Below are positions 1 through 12,120 of a DNA stretch of 64,000 nt, one piece after another. Source of the DNA: Spisula solida (taxonomy: Eukaryota; Mollusca; Bivalvia; Venerida; Mactridae); contig OX365953.1 in NCBI GenBank assembly GCA_947247005.1, forward strand, positions 27,216,784 to 27,280,783, written 5' to 3'. Position 1 is the stretch's first letter, and every line of letters begins with the position of its first letter. Below the pieces are notes generated by a model. It was not told the DNA's origin, did no database searches, and saw only the letters and a program-made list of their open reading frames with translations. Made by a program: the position numbers and the translations under genes.

Positions 1-940
1 TTGGAATGTACGGTCTGGTTATCTTGTCTTTACTTTGACAATCATTCTATTTCAGGAAATCAGATATAGACCTTATAACACCTTGGTATTATAGTTGGTT
101 ATGAGATTATTATTTTCTTTAAAATGTTCGAAGCTGTAAAAGTTGCCTTTATTGTCTAACAGGTCTTCGATATTTTGCACACCCGCTTTGAACCATGAGT
201 TGTAAAAAATGGGTTTATTATTTATAAGGATATTAGGATTGTAGAAGATGGGTTGTGCTATCAATTCAGTTCCATTGATTTCTTGTTTTTTTACACAATG
301 TTACAAAAGCATTTAATGCATCTCTCCAATAATTATTTTTAATTCCATTTGCAATTAATTCTGGGTAGTAATAGCTACATTGTAATAATTTTTGTATGTC
401 AATCATAGTCTTTGCTACATTTGTCCATTTTCCACTACTCATTACCATTCTTCTGATACATGTCAACTTTAAGGAATGTATAAAAGTATTTATGTCTGTT
501 ATTTCTAAACCTCCTTTATGTTTGTGTTGTGTCAGAACACTCTTCTTAATTCTTGCATTTCCTTCCCAAATAAATTCAGTTAATGAGTCAGACAACATTT
601 TAATCAGATTTTGCGTTGGGTTAGGTAGAGATGTGAATAAATGTATTAATGTAGATAATAAAATTGTTTTTATCACTTGTATTCTTCCGATTGGTGTTAA
701 AATTCGTCGTTTCCAGTTAAGAAGCATTTTTTTAATTTTTAGCAGTTTATCATTGTAGTTTAATTCTATCATTTTTTCAAGATCAACGTGAAATGTAATA
801 CCAAGCATATCAAAATGTGTTTGGTTCCATTGAAGTTTCCATTTAGTTTTAATGCTATTGGCACTGTACTTTAGTTTTCCAATCCAAACTACTTTAGTTT
901 TGTCAAAGTTCACCTTCAGCCCAGAGACAAAATTGTTACT
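1..940 (-). mobile_element. L1-like LINE, C-terminal ORF2 fragment
   Basis: The minus strand encodes the C-terminal part of a non-LTR retrotransposon ORF2, read from about 940 down to the window edge. The reading includes KTKVVWIG, then MLGITFHVDLEKM, then WKRRILTPIGRIQVIKTILL, then SLTEFIWEGN, then LIAQPIFYNPNI and NKPIFYNSWFKAGV. These blocks are characteristic of the region after the reverse transcriptase in L1/Tx1-like elements. The catalytic RT motifs are absent, so the copy is 5'-truncated near 940, where the segmental duplication begins. The frame breaks at about 265-295, in a run of seven A residues, and a TAA/TAG-type stop interrupts the protein after NQWN; reading resumes one base out of phase. 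The element is dead, and its 3' end lies outside the window. The clade assignment rests on motif recall only. Confidence 0.8.
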
Positions 941-1009
941 GTGCGTTTTTTTAAAGGTTGTCTTCGTGTAGATTGGTTGTCCTTTTGTTGTGATTCTTTA
1001 TTGTTTATT

Positions 1010-1155
1010 GACTGTTAGTCCGGCTTGTTTGACTGACTGGTGCAGTAGACTGTAAGGATGTCGATTTGTAATGGTTTGTCTTGACTGTTATTCCGGCTTG
1101 TTTGACTGACTAGTGCGGTAGACTGTAAGGTTGTCGATTCGTGTTTAGTAACTAT
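1010..1155. repeat. 73-bp minisatellite, two copies
   Basis: Two units share the core GGCTTGTTTGACTGACTGG followed by a tract ending near GTTGTCGATT. The same unit is present in seven copies at 14641-15150 in copy B, so copy number has changed since the duplication. Confidence 0.8.
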
Positions 1156-1195
1156 TCCTTTTTGTCTCAATGCTCATTTGTGTGCTTCTAGTATG

Positions 1196-1441
1196 TAAGG
1201 GCGAATTTATCGGCTGCGAACCGGTTTTGGTTTATTGACAATTTCTGTTGCAAACTCGAACCAAACTGGTTTCGGTTTACTTGGCGGTTTCAAATTAGTC
1301 TCGAAATAACCTGGTATACTTGCCCGTTATTTTTTTGTAGTTAACCACATGTTAACTGCTCAATTTCAAACTAGATTGAGATCACTTCGAAACTACCAAA
1401 CTAAATCCAAAACCGGTTTGTTGCCGATAAATTCGCCCTTA
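1196..1441. mobile_element. MITE, AAGGGCGAATTTATCGGC family
   Basis: The ends are inverted: TAAGGGCGAATTTATCGGC at the left and its complement GCCGATAAATTCGCCCTTA at the right. The element is about 246 bp with no coding capacity. Family members lie at 2121-2352 (inverted, one end decayed) and 15189-15440. The last is the orthologous insertion in copy B, so this insertion predates the duplication. The superfamily is not determined. Confidence 0.8.
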
Positions 1442-1812
1442 ATGGGACCCGAACTACTAGTATGTTCAGTGCGTATAAAAACAAGCGCTCGACGTTGAAA
1501 AGACATTGGAGCTGATCTTATATTTAAACGCACTTTGTCATGAAAGCTAAACTTTATACATATGACACATCATACAAGGGTTTTTTTATTTAACGACCCA
1601 AAGTTCATGTAGGGGAATAAATCAAAACGCTAATTGATAAATTAACAAATTTAATTGTATTTAATTCAACCACAGATCCAGTAATGATAACTAGATTCGG
1701 TGATTTAATTAACATGGATTTACATAGAATGTTTACGTATCAAATTATCAGTATAAAATCGTCCGTTGTGTAAAACTAGGAATTGAAATGTAGAGAACAA
1801 GAAAGTTTGTTC

Positions 1813-4231
1813 TCAAATCTCATAGCCTGTTTGTGGTGGACATACTGGACAGCATGCTCCTTCTGGTAGATACTGACCAATACAGTGTCTTTGTATACAC
1901 ATTATTTCTGAACAATCTCGCCTTGGGTAACCTGAAATGAAAAACATGATACTCAAAACTTTTTCTTTAAAAAGCGATTTAAACATGATGTACATAATTT
2001 ATGACATTTTGTTGATCCATAATTATTACTGTGCTCGGGGGTCAAGGGGCATACTCGCCCATCCCGAATAAACAAATAAAACAATTCAGTCTATAGACCG
2101 TCTAGTAGTTCAGGCCCCATTAAGGGCGAATTTATCGGCAACAAACCGGTTTTGGATTTAGTTTGGTAGTTTCGAAGTGATCTCAAACTAGTTTGTTTAA
2201 GTATGAAGTTGGGCAGTAAAATTTGGTTTACTACAATTACATAATAATGGAAAAGTATACCAGGTTATTTCGAAACTAATTTGAAACCGCCAAGTCAACC
2301 GAAACCAGTTTGGTTCTTGTTTGCAAAGGAAAAATGTCTGGTTTAACAAACTATCAATAAGACGCATTCTATGTTTTATTTGGTACGTTATTTAGTACGA
2401 AATATCAACTGTTTTAAATCATAAAACAGGGTGGCACGGTGACAAAAACACAAATCGTAGTTTCCACACACTGCAGTTTGCCTGCTTGAATACTTTGAAT
2501 ATTTTGATTCGTGTTTTGTAAGACTCTTGTGGCTTCAGTCGTGTTTTCGCGTACAAGGAGCTACTGACCAATAAATGTGTGAAAATGTGTGAAAATTAAA
2601 AATGTACCTGGTCTGCCGACTGGTCGTTGGCAGGTATGGCCACACCCATTGCTGCAGCATTTCTCGTTCCCTGGACAACTAGAATCTGATGAACACTCCT
2701 CCACACAAACACCAAACCGAGGTGTTGGGCATCTTCCTGGTTTATCGGGACCTAGAATACAACCATACAACATTGTCTTTTCCTGTTCAAAAGACCATAG
2801 TATAGTATTCATAAACGTACCGTTTTGTACATTGATACAAATATGCCTTATCGTAAGCCTTCGTGCATCTTCCCCTTTATATTTTATACTGCTATACAAT
2901 GAAGAATATACTACAATACATCAGTTTATACTAATTTATTTAAGGTCGATTGTTAACATGTTTTCCAACTTATATTAATCACTCTCGACACCTCATTCCT
3001 GATGTTATCCATCGCCATGAGGGTATGAGAGAAGAGAAGCCAGTTTCCATTTTATGCTGAGCAAGGGAATTTCTGGTATCATTTTTATTTCGTCTTTAGT
3101 ATGTCGCGGCCAGGGATCGAACCCGAGACCTCCCGCACTCGAGGCGAACGCTCAACCACTAGAATATCGATGAGGCGGTACAATACATCGCATATGTATG
3201 AGTGTGAGTATGGGTATGAGTATTAGGGAGCTTGCTTTTGATACAATTGTTAGCAATTTTACCGGACATTCATGTAATTCCAACTTGCATTTCACAATAT
3301 TGTCAATAGGAATGACTAGAAGAAATATAGTGGTTAATCGCCACGGTTGAAAACACCTATTGCATATACAGTAAACCTCTGAATAGCAACACCCTTTGAG
3401 AGCTGCAAATATTGCTCATTAAAGAGAGGTAGTTGTAATACTGAGGTTAAATCTACAGTAAATATCTTAGAGACATTGTGTTGTTTTTCAGCGGTTGTTG
3501 CTATACAGAGAGCTGCTCTATAGAGGTTATACTGTATAATAATAGCTATGATAAATTGTTATTAAGCATGAAAATAACTAGAGCTGTTATTACACATTCT
3601 ACTGGTAAAGTGTTGTTACACGGGAAATGTGATAGATGGTTTGTCCAGCGTGTCTTGTCCCCGACTTTTGAGCAATTGAGTAACCAAGACTATTTTAGTT
3701 TGTCAAAATGTGGGAATAAAAGAGACTAAAAGGGATCTACATTTGCTTACGAAACGAAATGTTTTGTAAGGCAACCGTTTTGTGACTGACAATTGACATG
3801 GAGTTATAATAATTTAGAAAATTCATGAGTGAGGATAGCTAGCTAGGACTTCTTTCTATCATCTGTGTTTCCTTCACAGGAAATAACGCTTACCGACAGC
3901 TTTGATAAGGAATTCCATGGCTTTCGCTCAATTTCCAGATTTCCCCGACTAACCAAAGCATTTTCTGACTTTTCCATGGGCTTGAAAATATTATGTCACG
4001 TTTTCCCTGACTTTTCCCAGAATGTGTGTACCTTAAATTATTGCTTTATAATCTGTTGTTGTAATACTCACGTGTCGGACATACTGGACAGCATCCTCCC
4101 GGGGGTGTATAATACCCTCGACAATTAGGAATACCACATTGTATGTTGGCGCAATTGTTCCAGCTAGCCTGTTGAGTTGATGCCACACCCATACACGCCA
4201 TGATGAGTACTGCAAAAATTGGACAGTCCAT
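1813..4231 (-). CDS. Small secreted protein with one WAP domain between two paired Cys modules
   Basis: Three coding exons on the minus strand are 4231-4072, 2751-2608 and 1931-1813. All introns are phase 1 with GT/AG borders (donors GTGAGT and GTACAT). The joined frame gives 140 residues. Residues 1-19 ([19 protein letters not shown]) form a signal peptide. A first Cys module has spacing C-X4-C-X4-C-X9-CC-X2-C. The middle exon is a whey-acidic-protein (four-disulfide core) domain with all eight cysteines (C-X7-C-X3-C-X5-C-X5-CC-X3-C-X3-C). The last exon repeats the first module's spacing exactly and ends GYEI. A 3' splice site just upstream of the ATG (TTTCAG, about 4245) suggests a 5' UTR intron. 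WAP proteins are commonly protease inhibitors or antimicrobial or shell-matrix proteins; the role here is unknown. An AATAAA on the minus strand lies roughly 225 bp past the stop. Confidence 0.8.
2121..2352. mobile_element. MITE, AAGGGCG family, inserted in copy A only
   Basis: The left end, TAAGGGCGAATTTATCGGC, and the internal sequence match the element at 1196-1441. The right terminus is degenerate. In copy B the flanking sequence is continuous (about 16070-16085), so this insertion is specific to copy A and lies in the intron between WAP gene exons 2 and 3. Confidence 0.7.
3000..3186 (-). mobile_element. tRNA-derived SINE
   Basis: Read on the minus strand, the head starts near 3180 with an A-box-like CTAGTGGTTGAGCGTTCG, followed by a B box GGGTTCGATCCCTGG. 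A non-tRNA body runs towards 3000. Related copies are at 16690-16895 (the duplicate), 43843-43985 and probably fragments at 24338-24410 and 41395-41475. It resembles tRNA-headed molluscan SINEs, but the family name was not verified. It is not a functional tRNA gene. Confidence 0.7.
3367..3536. mobile_element. MITE with TACAGTA...CCTCT termini
   Basis: The ends are inverted: TACAGTAAACCTCTGAATAG at the left and TATAGAGGTTATACTGTA at the right. The orthologous copy is at about 17078-17248. The same terminal type appears at 21067-21491, in the 24463-24955 region, at 25735-25905 and at 30195-30260. It resembles pogo/Tc1-type non-autonomous elements with TA targets. Confidence 0.6.
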
Positions 4232-4444
4232 TGTCTCGATCACTTGGTTGTCTGAAACGTCAAGGTATGACAAGTTTGAGGGCAACATATTCAGTTTTTA
4301 TAGACATATACATGTACGATGACTAGCTTTAACTAATATACATATCCATAAGTACATGTACATAACAAGTGATTTGTAAACAAATTCGATGAGCACACAA
4401 ACTTTACTGAAAGTGGTTAATTATTGCGTTCTTTTCTGTAGAAA

Positions 4445-4686
4445 GATATCGCTGGCTTAGAATAAGAAGGTCGTAGGTAAAAAATCGATAATTTGAGAAA
4501 ACAAGAAAAAGCTGTCTGAAAACTACTATTTAGTTTTGGGAAACAAGCTTTTCCAAGTTCAGTTGGGTCAACATGACCTTTTCCGATTTTCATAAAAATA
4601 GGCTCATAAGAAGCCCTTGAGATGCAGATTTTAAATAAGTCCATTGTTGTAGTATTTACGACCTTCTAATTCTAAGCCAGCGATAT
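4445..4686. mobile_element. MITE with GCTGGCTTAGAA termini
   Basis: The inverted ends are GATATCGCTGGCTTAGAATA and TTCTAAGCCAGCGATAT, and the interior also begins and ends AAGGTCGTA / TACGACCTT. A full relative lies at 48421-48676. In copy B only the right end survives (about 18500-18548), because a deletion removed the rest. Confidence 0.75.
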
Positions 4687-4689
4687 GGT

Positions 4690-6814
4690 TGGAAAACAAA
4701 ATTAATTATCACCAATACCGTAGGAAAACAAAACTACTAAGGGTGTTCCAGAAATAATAGGACTTTTTTCATAGCAGCGCGGTAAAACAGAAATTAAGAA
4801 AACTAATTTGCTGTAAATATAATTGCATCTATCACTGACGGTTTTGCGAGATAACAAATCAAATGCTTAAACAGTAAACAATCTATTAAACATTAAATAT
4901 ACCATGTACCATGGAGGCGGGTCACGCTGTGACGTTTAATTGACGTCGCCTTTCAAACACGGTAGTTTAACTGCGAACGTCGTACATTTGCTGATAAACA
5001 CAATGTTTAACTTCAAATATCTTCTCTATCGAAATTTGTACATACATGTACATGTACTTCAAAGTTCGGGAAGAAGTCACTTGACGTTTATGCAACATTG
5101 TCAACAGTAGAAGCAACATCTGTTAACAAGAAGAGATTCGAATATCTAAAGCGTCGAAATGACGTCTGCTCAACATCCGGAACGCGAGTAATTTTAAAGT
5201 TTTGCTCTTAACTACAAAATACGCCTACTGAGATTTATAAAATAATTCAAGGGGCTAAGGGGAAGTGCTTGTTGGCATATATACGATTCAGTGTTGGGAA
5301 TGATACAATTGAAAATGATCAAAGGTTAGTGCGAATAACGTCCGTGAGCACGTCACAGACAACGTCATCTCAAGATGTCCCCGCTAGATATGGGTATTTT
5401 CGAGGCATGTGTTTTCAAAATTACGAATGCTACACAATAATTTAAGTGCTCATTATATAGGGAATGATTTGTTGATGCATACCTATAATGGGTACAACGC
5501 CATCGTAAGTATATTGTTCACAGCAGTGAATAGTTCGAGGATAAGAACAATGTTTTAAAGTATGAAGTTCAAACCACATTTAATAATGACGTCGCTGTGT
5601 GCTTCACGCGTGAACCATATGATTTTATGTTAACGGCATTTTTATTACATACCCTATCTTTATGAAATTTTGCGTACATGCTCAAAACCTCAGATTAAGT
5701 GTCTGTGAACATTTAAAACTTCTACGAATGATAATATTTTACACAACTATCATAGTACATGAACTATGTGTACAACATACGTATACTTCAAGGTGTATTT
5801 GATAATTCAATTCAAAATGTTTTAAAATATTTATTTATTACAAAGTTTAACATACCTTAGATAAATGTATCCTCGGAACTATGTAATGAAGAAACTTGGC
5901 TTCATCCTATTTATACAGGTTTTAGGGAAAACCTGTTATATGTGTACATCCGTAAGCTGTCAGTTTTGTTGTTTCACATTGATTGATCGAACAAACCTTT
6001 AACAATGTATTGTTTAATGTATGTGACGTCAGAAAGATGTTGTACACTAAATTTCGAAATCGGACCAATTCTGGGAAAACCATGTAATGTCAATATATAA
6101 ATTATACAGTAAGTACATTTTTATACAAGGCCTTTGTGTTTTTAGATTATCATATTATCATTTTAAAAAGAAATAATGGTTGTAGCTTTTAAAATAGCTT
6201 TTTATTTAGAAGAACATGTATCATCTATTTTCGATTTAATGCTTTTATTTGTCCTCGCCACCGAAAATCCATATGGGCGAGGCCCCCAGAACTTTTAGTT
6301 AGTTTTTATGATATAGTGCATGATACAGAAGATGTCCAAGTTCCAGAAACATCCCCGATTCTTTTACATGCCGATGATACACGGGACCTCGCGTTAACGT
6401 CACGTCCGAAAGACTGTAACAAAATATAGTAAATACTGTTGCGCACAGACAATCCAAAGCCACACAGAAACGACGGCAGCGCCTAGCCATCCACGCAAGA
6501 GTCAGACATAGAACGAACCATCCATATCCCCAAAAAATAGATATTTCAAGCAAGCCTATATACTCACTCCGCAATGAATGACACACTGTGGACTTCGAAT
6601 TATGTGCATAATTAGCCATAAAGGGGGGTAGTTTAGTTATGTAAAGTGGGAAACACTGAAAAGCATTTCTGTTTTAATCCGACTGGATTGAAACTCGAGC
6701 GCTGAGGAGTGGATTCATTAAGAATCGGCAACCTTGACCTCCCAGCAACTGACCGTGAATATTCAGACATTTCTTTGAGAAGATTCCACACACGTTAGTT
6801 TGGCTTTAACAGGT
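4690..6814. other. Gene-free part of duplicated segment
   Basis: No coding exon is recognisable. Most of it is matched in copy B (about 18550-19960), with two gaps in B: about 5257-5610 and about 6440-6625. The open frame at 6299-6619 on the minus strand has no recognisable motif and falls largely in the part missing from B. Confidence 0.5.
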
Positions 6815-9800
6815 GGTGATATTTGTGCATTGAACGAAACATGGTCGAAATGCGCAGATGAGTTTGATACTTTCTTACAAGGGTACACTTGTTTCAATAA
6901 TAATCGTAAAAAGACAAATAATAGAGGCCGATTTTCAGGTGGTGTATGTGTTTTTGTTAAAACTCACTTGTTAGAGAACGGTTTTGTAAAAAGAGTATTC
7001 GATCATCTTGAAAATTGCATTCTCATAAGACTAGATAAAGACTTGTTACATACTACTAAAAGTGTGATTATGTATTTTACTTATATCTCTCCGGAAGGGT
7101 CGTCATTATACGGTGCTAACACTGATAGTGGTATAGAGCTACTCCAAGAAAATATTGTACAAGTTGTCTCAGAATTCCCAGATGATAATTTATGTTTAGC
7201 AGGTGACTTTAATGCTCGTTGTGGTATTTTGCAAGACATTATTGATAATGACGATATTGAGTTTGTGTTTAACGACAGCGATGTTGTATATGACAATGAC
7301 ACCTTTGATATACCTCGAAAGTCTAGAGATGTTGTATGTAATAATTATGGCTATTCGCTTATAGAACTTTGTAAAGTCTTTGGTATTCATATTGTGAATG
7401 GTAGAACGGACAATGACAATCTGGGTAATTTTACTTCAACTGCAAACGATGGCTCTAGCCTGATAGATTACTATATAGCATCTTCAGAAGTGTTTTCTTA
7501 CATTACGAATTTTCTTATCGGAGACAGGCACGAGTCTGATCATTTTCCATTGGAATGTCAATTTACTTTTCCAACCAATATAGCTATGCACAACAATGTA
7601 AACCAAAGACTATCGGATGGTAACACTGTATTTAAGCGATTTAAATGGGATAGTGAGAAAAAAGATGGTTTTGTAGAAAATGTAAAACAAACACTCCTAC
7701 TTGCAAAGCATAACATTATACGCACTATGGCTACTGACATAAATCAAGCTGTTGACACAATTGTGAATATGTTTCATAATGCTGCTGATAATATGGCTAG
7801 TAAACTTAGAAATCATAAACCTAAAAAATTACAACCTAAATGGTGGAATGATGAGTGTAATAGATTAAAATCAGACAAATTAAGAAAACTGAGAAAATTT
7901 AGATTTTTGAATACTGGTGACAGCCTGGACAAATATATTCAGAGCAGAAATAGGTTTAAAGGATACTGTAAACAACAAGAAAATGAATTAAAACATAAAT
8001 GTAGACAAGAACTAATTCAGTCGCGCTCTAATACAAATCTATTCTGGAAAACGGTCAAAAAGGTCAGATTTAAGGATATAAACTCGAAAAATAATGAAGA
8101 TTCGATTTCAATACAAGATTGGTATAACCATTTTAGACATTTACTGCAGAATGAACACATCAATAATGACTCTATCAATGAACAAATTGTACCAAATAAT
8201 GAGGATACAGATGAGATTTTCAATAGACCATTCTCGTCGCAGGAATTAAATAAAAGTATTTCACAATTAAAGACCGGCAAATCTTCAGGTCCCAGTGGCA
8301 TTCTACCAGAGATGATAAAATGCACATCTCCTTATACCACCGACATATTACTTGAATTATATAATAAAGTGCTGAACAATTCAGAATTCCCTACGTCTTG
8401 GGGACAGAGCATACTGTGTCCATTTCATAAATCAGGATCACTACATAATCCTAGCAATTATAGAGGAATTTCACTTATTGACACGTTAAATAAAATTCTT
8501 ACAGGCTTAATGTATAACAGAATCACATATTGGGCTGAAAATAACAATAAAATTGACCAAGTTCAATCTGGATTTAGAAGCGGATTCTCCACAATTGACA
8601 ACATGTTTACCTTACAAGCTATGGTGCAAAAATATACAAGTAAAAAGCGTGGTAGATTTTATTGTCTCTTTGTAGACTTCTCAAAAGCTTTCGACACTAT
8701 TGATCATGTAAATCTCTTCAATTGCCTTATACGGAAAGGTATGGGTGGTAAGCTGCTATCGTTACTGGTGAAAATGTACAACAACCTAACATCATGTGTA
8801 AGGGTTGGTGATACGTATACCGATGAATTTAAATGTAACATTGGTTGTCGGCAAGGCTGTAAACTGAGTACAATTTAATCTATACATAAATGACTTAATT
8901 GATGAATTGAAACTAAAATGCTCAAATGGAATACATATATCAGAGGATGTTGATGATATTTTTGCAATACTATATGCTGACGACATGGCTAATTGTAGTG
9001 ACACTGTAAGACTGTTACAATCTCAGATTAATGTTATCTCAACCTTTTGTAGGAAAACTGGAATGAATATTAATCTAAAGAAAACAAAAGTTGTAGTTTT
9101 TAGAAATGGGGGCTATTTACGTGGTAATGAAAAATGGTATTACAATGGAGAACAACTTGAAGCGGTGTCATTCTATAAGTTTATGGGTCTGTACTTTACT
9201 CCAAAACTATGTTGGTCAAAGGCGAAGAACATACTAGCATTGCAAAGCAAAAAATCAATTATCACAATTAACAAACTTCAAAACTCGGTAGGTTACTTTG
9301 AACATAAAGAAAAATTTAGATTATTTGACACTATGGTATCACCAATACTAACATATGGTTCTGAAATTTGGGGCTTTGAATATTCAGCCCAAATAGAAAA
9401 TGTTCACAATCAATTTTGCACTAGATATCTGAAATTGTTTAAAAACACGTCTCATGCTATCGCTAAAGGTGAATGTGGTCGCTATCCTATGTATATTACT
9501 TACTATAGTAAATGTATCAAATACTGGTTACGTCTTTTACGTATGAATAACAATAGATATCCTAAACAATGCTACCTTATGCTTTTTAATCTAGACGAAG
9601 TCGGAAGAACAACATGGGCTAGTAAAATCAAACATCTATTGTTTCAATTTGGTTTTGGTTATGTCTGGATAGCACAAGATGTTGGTAATGAGAATTTATT
9701 TCTGTACAACTTCAAACAACGTGTAAAGGACTGCGCCCTCCAAAACTGGCATTCAGAAATTAACGATTCAAGAAAAGCACACTACTATAAGTATTTTAAA

Positions 9801-10782
9801 ACTCATTTAGAAGTTGAAAGTATCTTACACTCGATATCCATATAAAATTTAAAGTAGCACTTTCTAAATTAAGATGTTCCAAGCATAATTTACTAATCGA
9901 AACTGGCAGACATAACAATATAGCATACGAAGACAGGCTATGCCATTTATGTGATACAGAATCAATTGAGGATGAATTTCATGTTGTTATGAATTGTCCT
10001 GCCTATCAAAACATTCGTGATCATTATCTAGGTGAAATAATCAATGAAAACAATAAAAACAATTTAGAAGTTTTCTACAATTTAGTTGGAACGGATGTTA
10101 CAGTTACTCTCATTAATCTCTCAAAGTTTACATACGAAATGTTTGAAAAAAGAAACTCCCTCTTGGAAGCTTAGTTTTTTCCTCCTAAAATAATCAGCCA
10201 ATCAATAAAAAAAAAAAAAAATAAAAAAACAAGAAGAGAATTACTCCCTATTTGCATTACTCTGTAAACTTCTTTCTTGTTTTATCATGCCTCATAACAT
10301 AACATTATGTGAAATATTTCGTGCGTGTGTGCGTGAGAGCGTGATTGGTGCATAGTTGAATTGAGATGTACACGTTATTATGTTTATATATGCAAATGTT
10401 TCGTATGAGAAATAGATGAGTGTGTGCGGGCGTATGTGCGTGCGTGCGGATTGTTTGTACAGATGTATGTGCGGTTATATCCGCGTGAGTGTGTGATTGT
10501 GTGCGCGCATGATAGTGAATATAGAAAATTTTGTCACCACTAGTACAAGTAATGTAATAGGGCATAATTATGCTAGATACTTCATCCATATCATTATGAT
10601 ACTATTTCACGAAATTATATTAGGTTGTTGTATATATTGAAATGCAATGTAAGTCATTATGTATATATTTTGTATATATTTTGGGTTTCATTTCAATTGT
10701 TTGCCATTGATTGCTATGTATTATGGGCCGGAGGCCTAAATTACTGGAATAAACATTATTATTATTATTATTATTATTATTA
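6815..10782 (+). mobile_element. 5'-truncated non-LTR retrotransposon (endonuclease + RT), inserted in copy A
   Basis: The plus strand encodes most of a LINE ORF2. The apurinic-type endonuclease enters at GDICALNETW, so its first residues are missing; GDFNAR and the SDHFPL motif follow. The reverse transcriptase shows FVDFSKAFDTIDH (motif A), GCRQGC, and YADD at about 8970. A C-terminal zinc knuckle reads RLCHLC-X9-DEFHVVMNC. Two frameshifts break it: near 8865-8880, between KLSTI and FNLYINDL, and near 9830, between SIL and IHIKFKVAL. The open frame starting at 6800 borrows five codons from flanking DNA. The 3' end has an AATAAA-like stretch and an (ATT)n tail at 10755-10782. Copy B at about 19945-19965 is the empty site. 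No clear target-site duplication is visible; a few target bases may have been lost. The clade is not assigned and the copy is inactive. Confidence 0.9.
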
Positions 10783-11517
10783 AAACTAATTTAAATGCTT
10801 GTGTCTTGAAACATCAAAGAATGACAATTGATACAGTGTGTTTGGACACGACAGCCACCTGCACATAGATTATTTTAGCACATAATTATGAGTTTTAAAT
10901 CAACAGAAGGTGACCTTAAACATGCGTTACATGGTCATGAAAAATGTATACATACTGTATATTAGGGCTACGTATCGGTCAGAATGATCGATACGATATT
11001 TGTATCGATACAAAATGATCGATGTTCGATATATCATATGATATTTTCTTTTGACAATAAAACATCTAAAAAGGCACATGCAGACTTACAAATACATGTA
11101 TGTACATTACATGCAGAGCATTATGTAGTTGAGCCATGGTATAAAACTTTAATTGTTAAATGTTTTATATTGCTCTCCCACAACATTTGTAAAAATACGG
11201 ATTTGCATTTTAATAACCCCCTAATAAATCGACCTGACCATTTTGGAAAAAAACCAAATAGACGACGAAAGAACTTGACTGAAAAGGTGGTTATTTCGTT
11301 CACATGAGTATTTATTGGACATCTTCGATACGATGTATCGATCAAACGCAAAATACCGCTAATCTAATGAAATGTAAGATTGGGGAACGGGAACCAGACT
11401 AATTAGATAGTTGTATAAACCATATGTGTCGAAAAGAGATACTTGCATCATCAATAAACTAACAAAATGTTCTTATTGCAAAGTTACAATAAGTATTTTG
11501 ATAGTTAAATCCACATG

Positions 11518-11906
11518 AAACTGTATCATTGATAAGGATATATACATGTATGTTTTATAATGCATGTTATCTTAGAAAGGTGAATTTGTAATAATGTGGT
11601 CAGCCAGATTGTCATGGTATCAAAAACTAGAATTGGCTTTCGATAGTTTCATAAAGGAATTACATTTATACACGACATTGTTCGAACTACCTTCATGCAA
11701 ATGATGAACTTGTTAAAGGGTTATGTCGTGAAATGTTTATCACGATGTCAAGCTAATCACTCAGGCGCATTCAATAAAAAAGACAATGTGATATTATATT
11801 TTTAATGTGTTCGAATCCACAAATTTTAACTCGGTGACTGTCTGGTGTAAACCTTTCTAAGATAGCATAAGTTTAAAAAAAAACACTTTATCAGTGATAC
11901 AGTTAC
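11518..11906. mobile_element. MITE, AACTGTATCATTGATAA family
   Basis: The left end reads AAACTGTATCATTGATAAGG and the right end TTTATCAGTGATACAGTTA, an inverted pair. Shorter relatives are at 34983-35126, 53340-53424 and 53739-53851. No coding capacity. Confidence 0.7.
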
Positions 11907-12048
11907 GTGTAATGATAATGCGACACTGAGAGGTATGTTCAGTTTCATTTTAGTTACAATGATTCCCATTAATTACAGATGTTACAGTTATTATAAAATA
12001 GTAATTTATATCTTACATAGTCATTTAATTTATACAAATACATTACTT

Positions 12049-12051
<3 letters not shown>

Positions 12052-12118
<67 letters not shown>
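12052..12118. repeat. (TA)n microsatellite
   Basis: An uninterrupted TA dinucleotide tract of about 33 units. Open frames across it are artefacts of the repeat. Confidence 0.95.

Positions 12119-12120
<2 letters not shown>

Larger units (their letters stand above)
945..10964. repeat. Segmental duplication, copy A
   Basis: This segment resembles 14577-20139 in the same orientation. Collinear landmarks are the 73-bp repeat (1010-1155), an AAGGGCG MITE (1196-1441), the two downstream WAP gene exons, a tRNA-derived SINE (3000-3186), a MITE at 3367-3536, the stretch after 4620, and the end at ATACATACTGTAT (about 10964). It is longer than copy B because it contains a LINE at 6815-10782 and has escaped several deletions seen in B. 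Copy A also has extra sequence at about 2105-2352, 5257-5610 and 6440-6625. The number and size of indels indicate that the duplication is not recent. Confidence 0.85.

Noticed and set aside
6299..6619. Minus-strand 106-codon frame in copy A
   Set aside because: Mostly within a segment missing from copy B, no motif, no upstream promoter or splice partner.
10305..10589. Minus-strand His/Thr-rich frame
   Set aside because: Arises from the GT/GTGC-rich 3' UTR-like part of the LINE.
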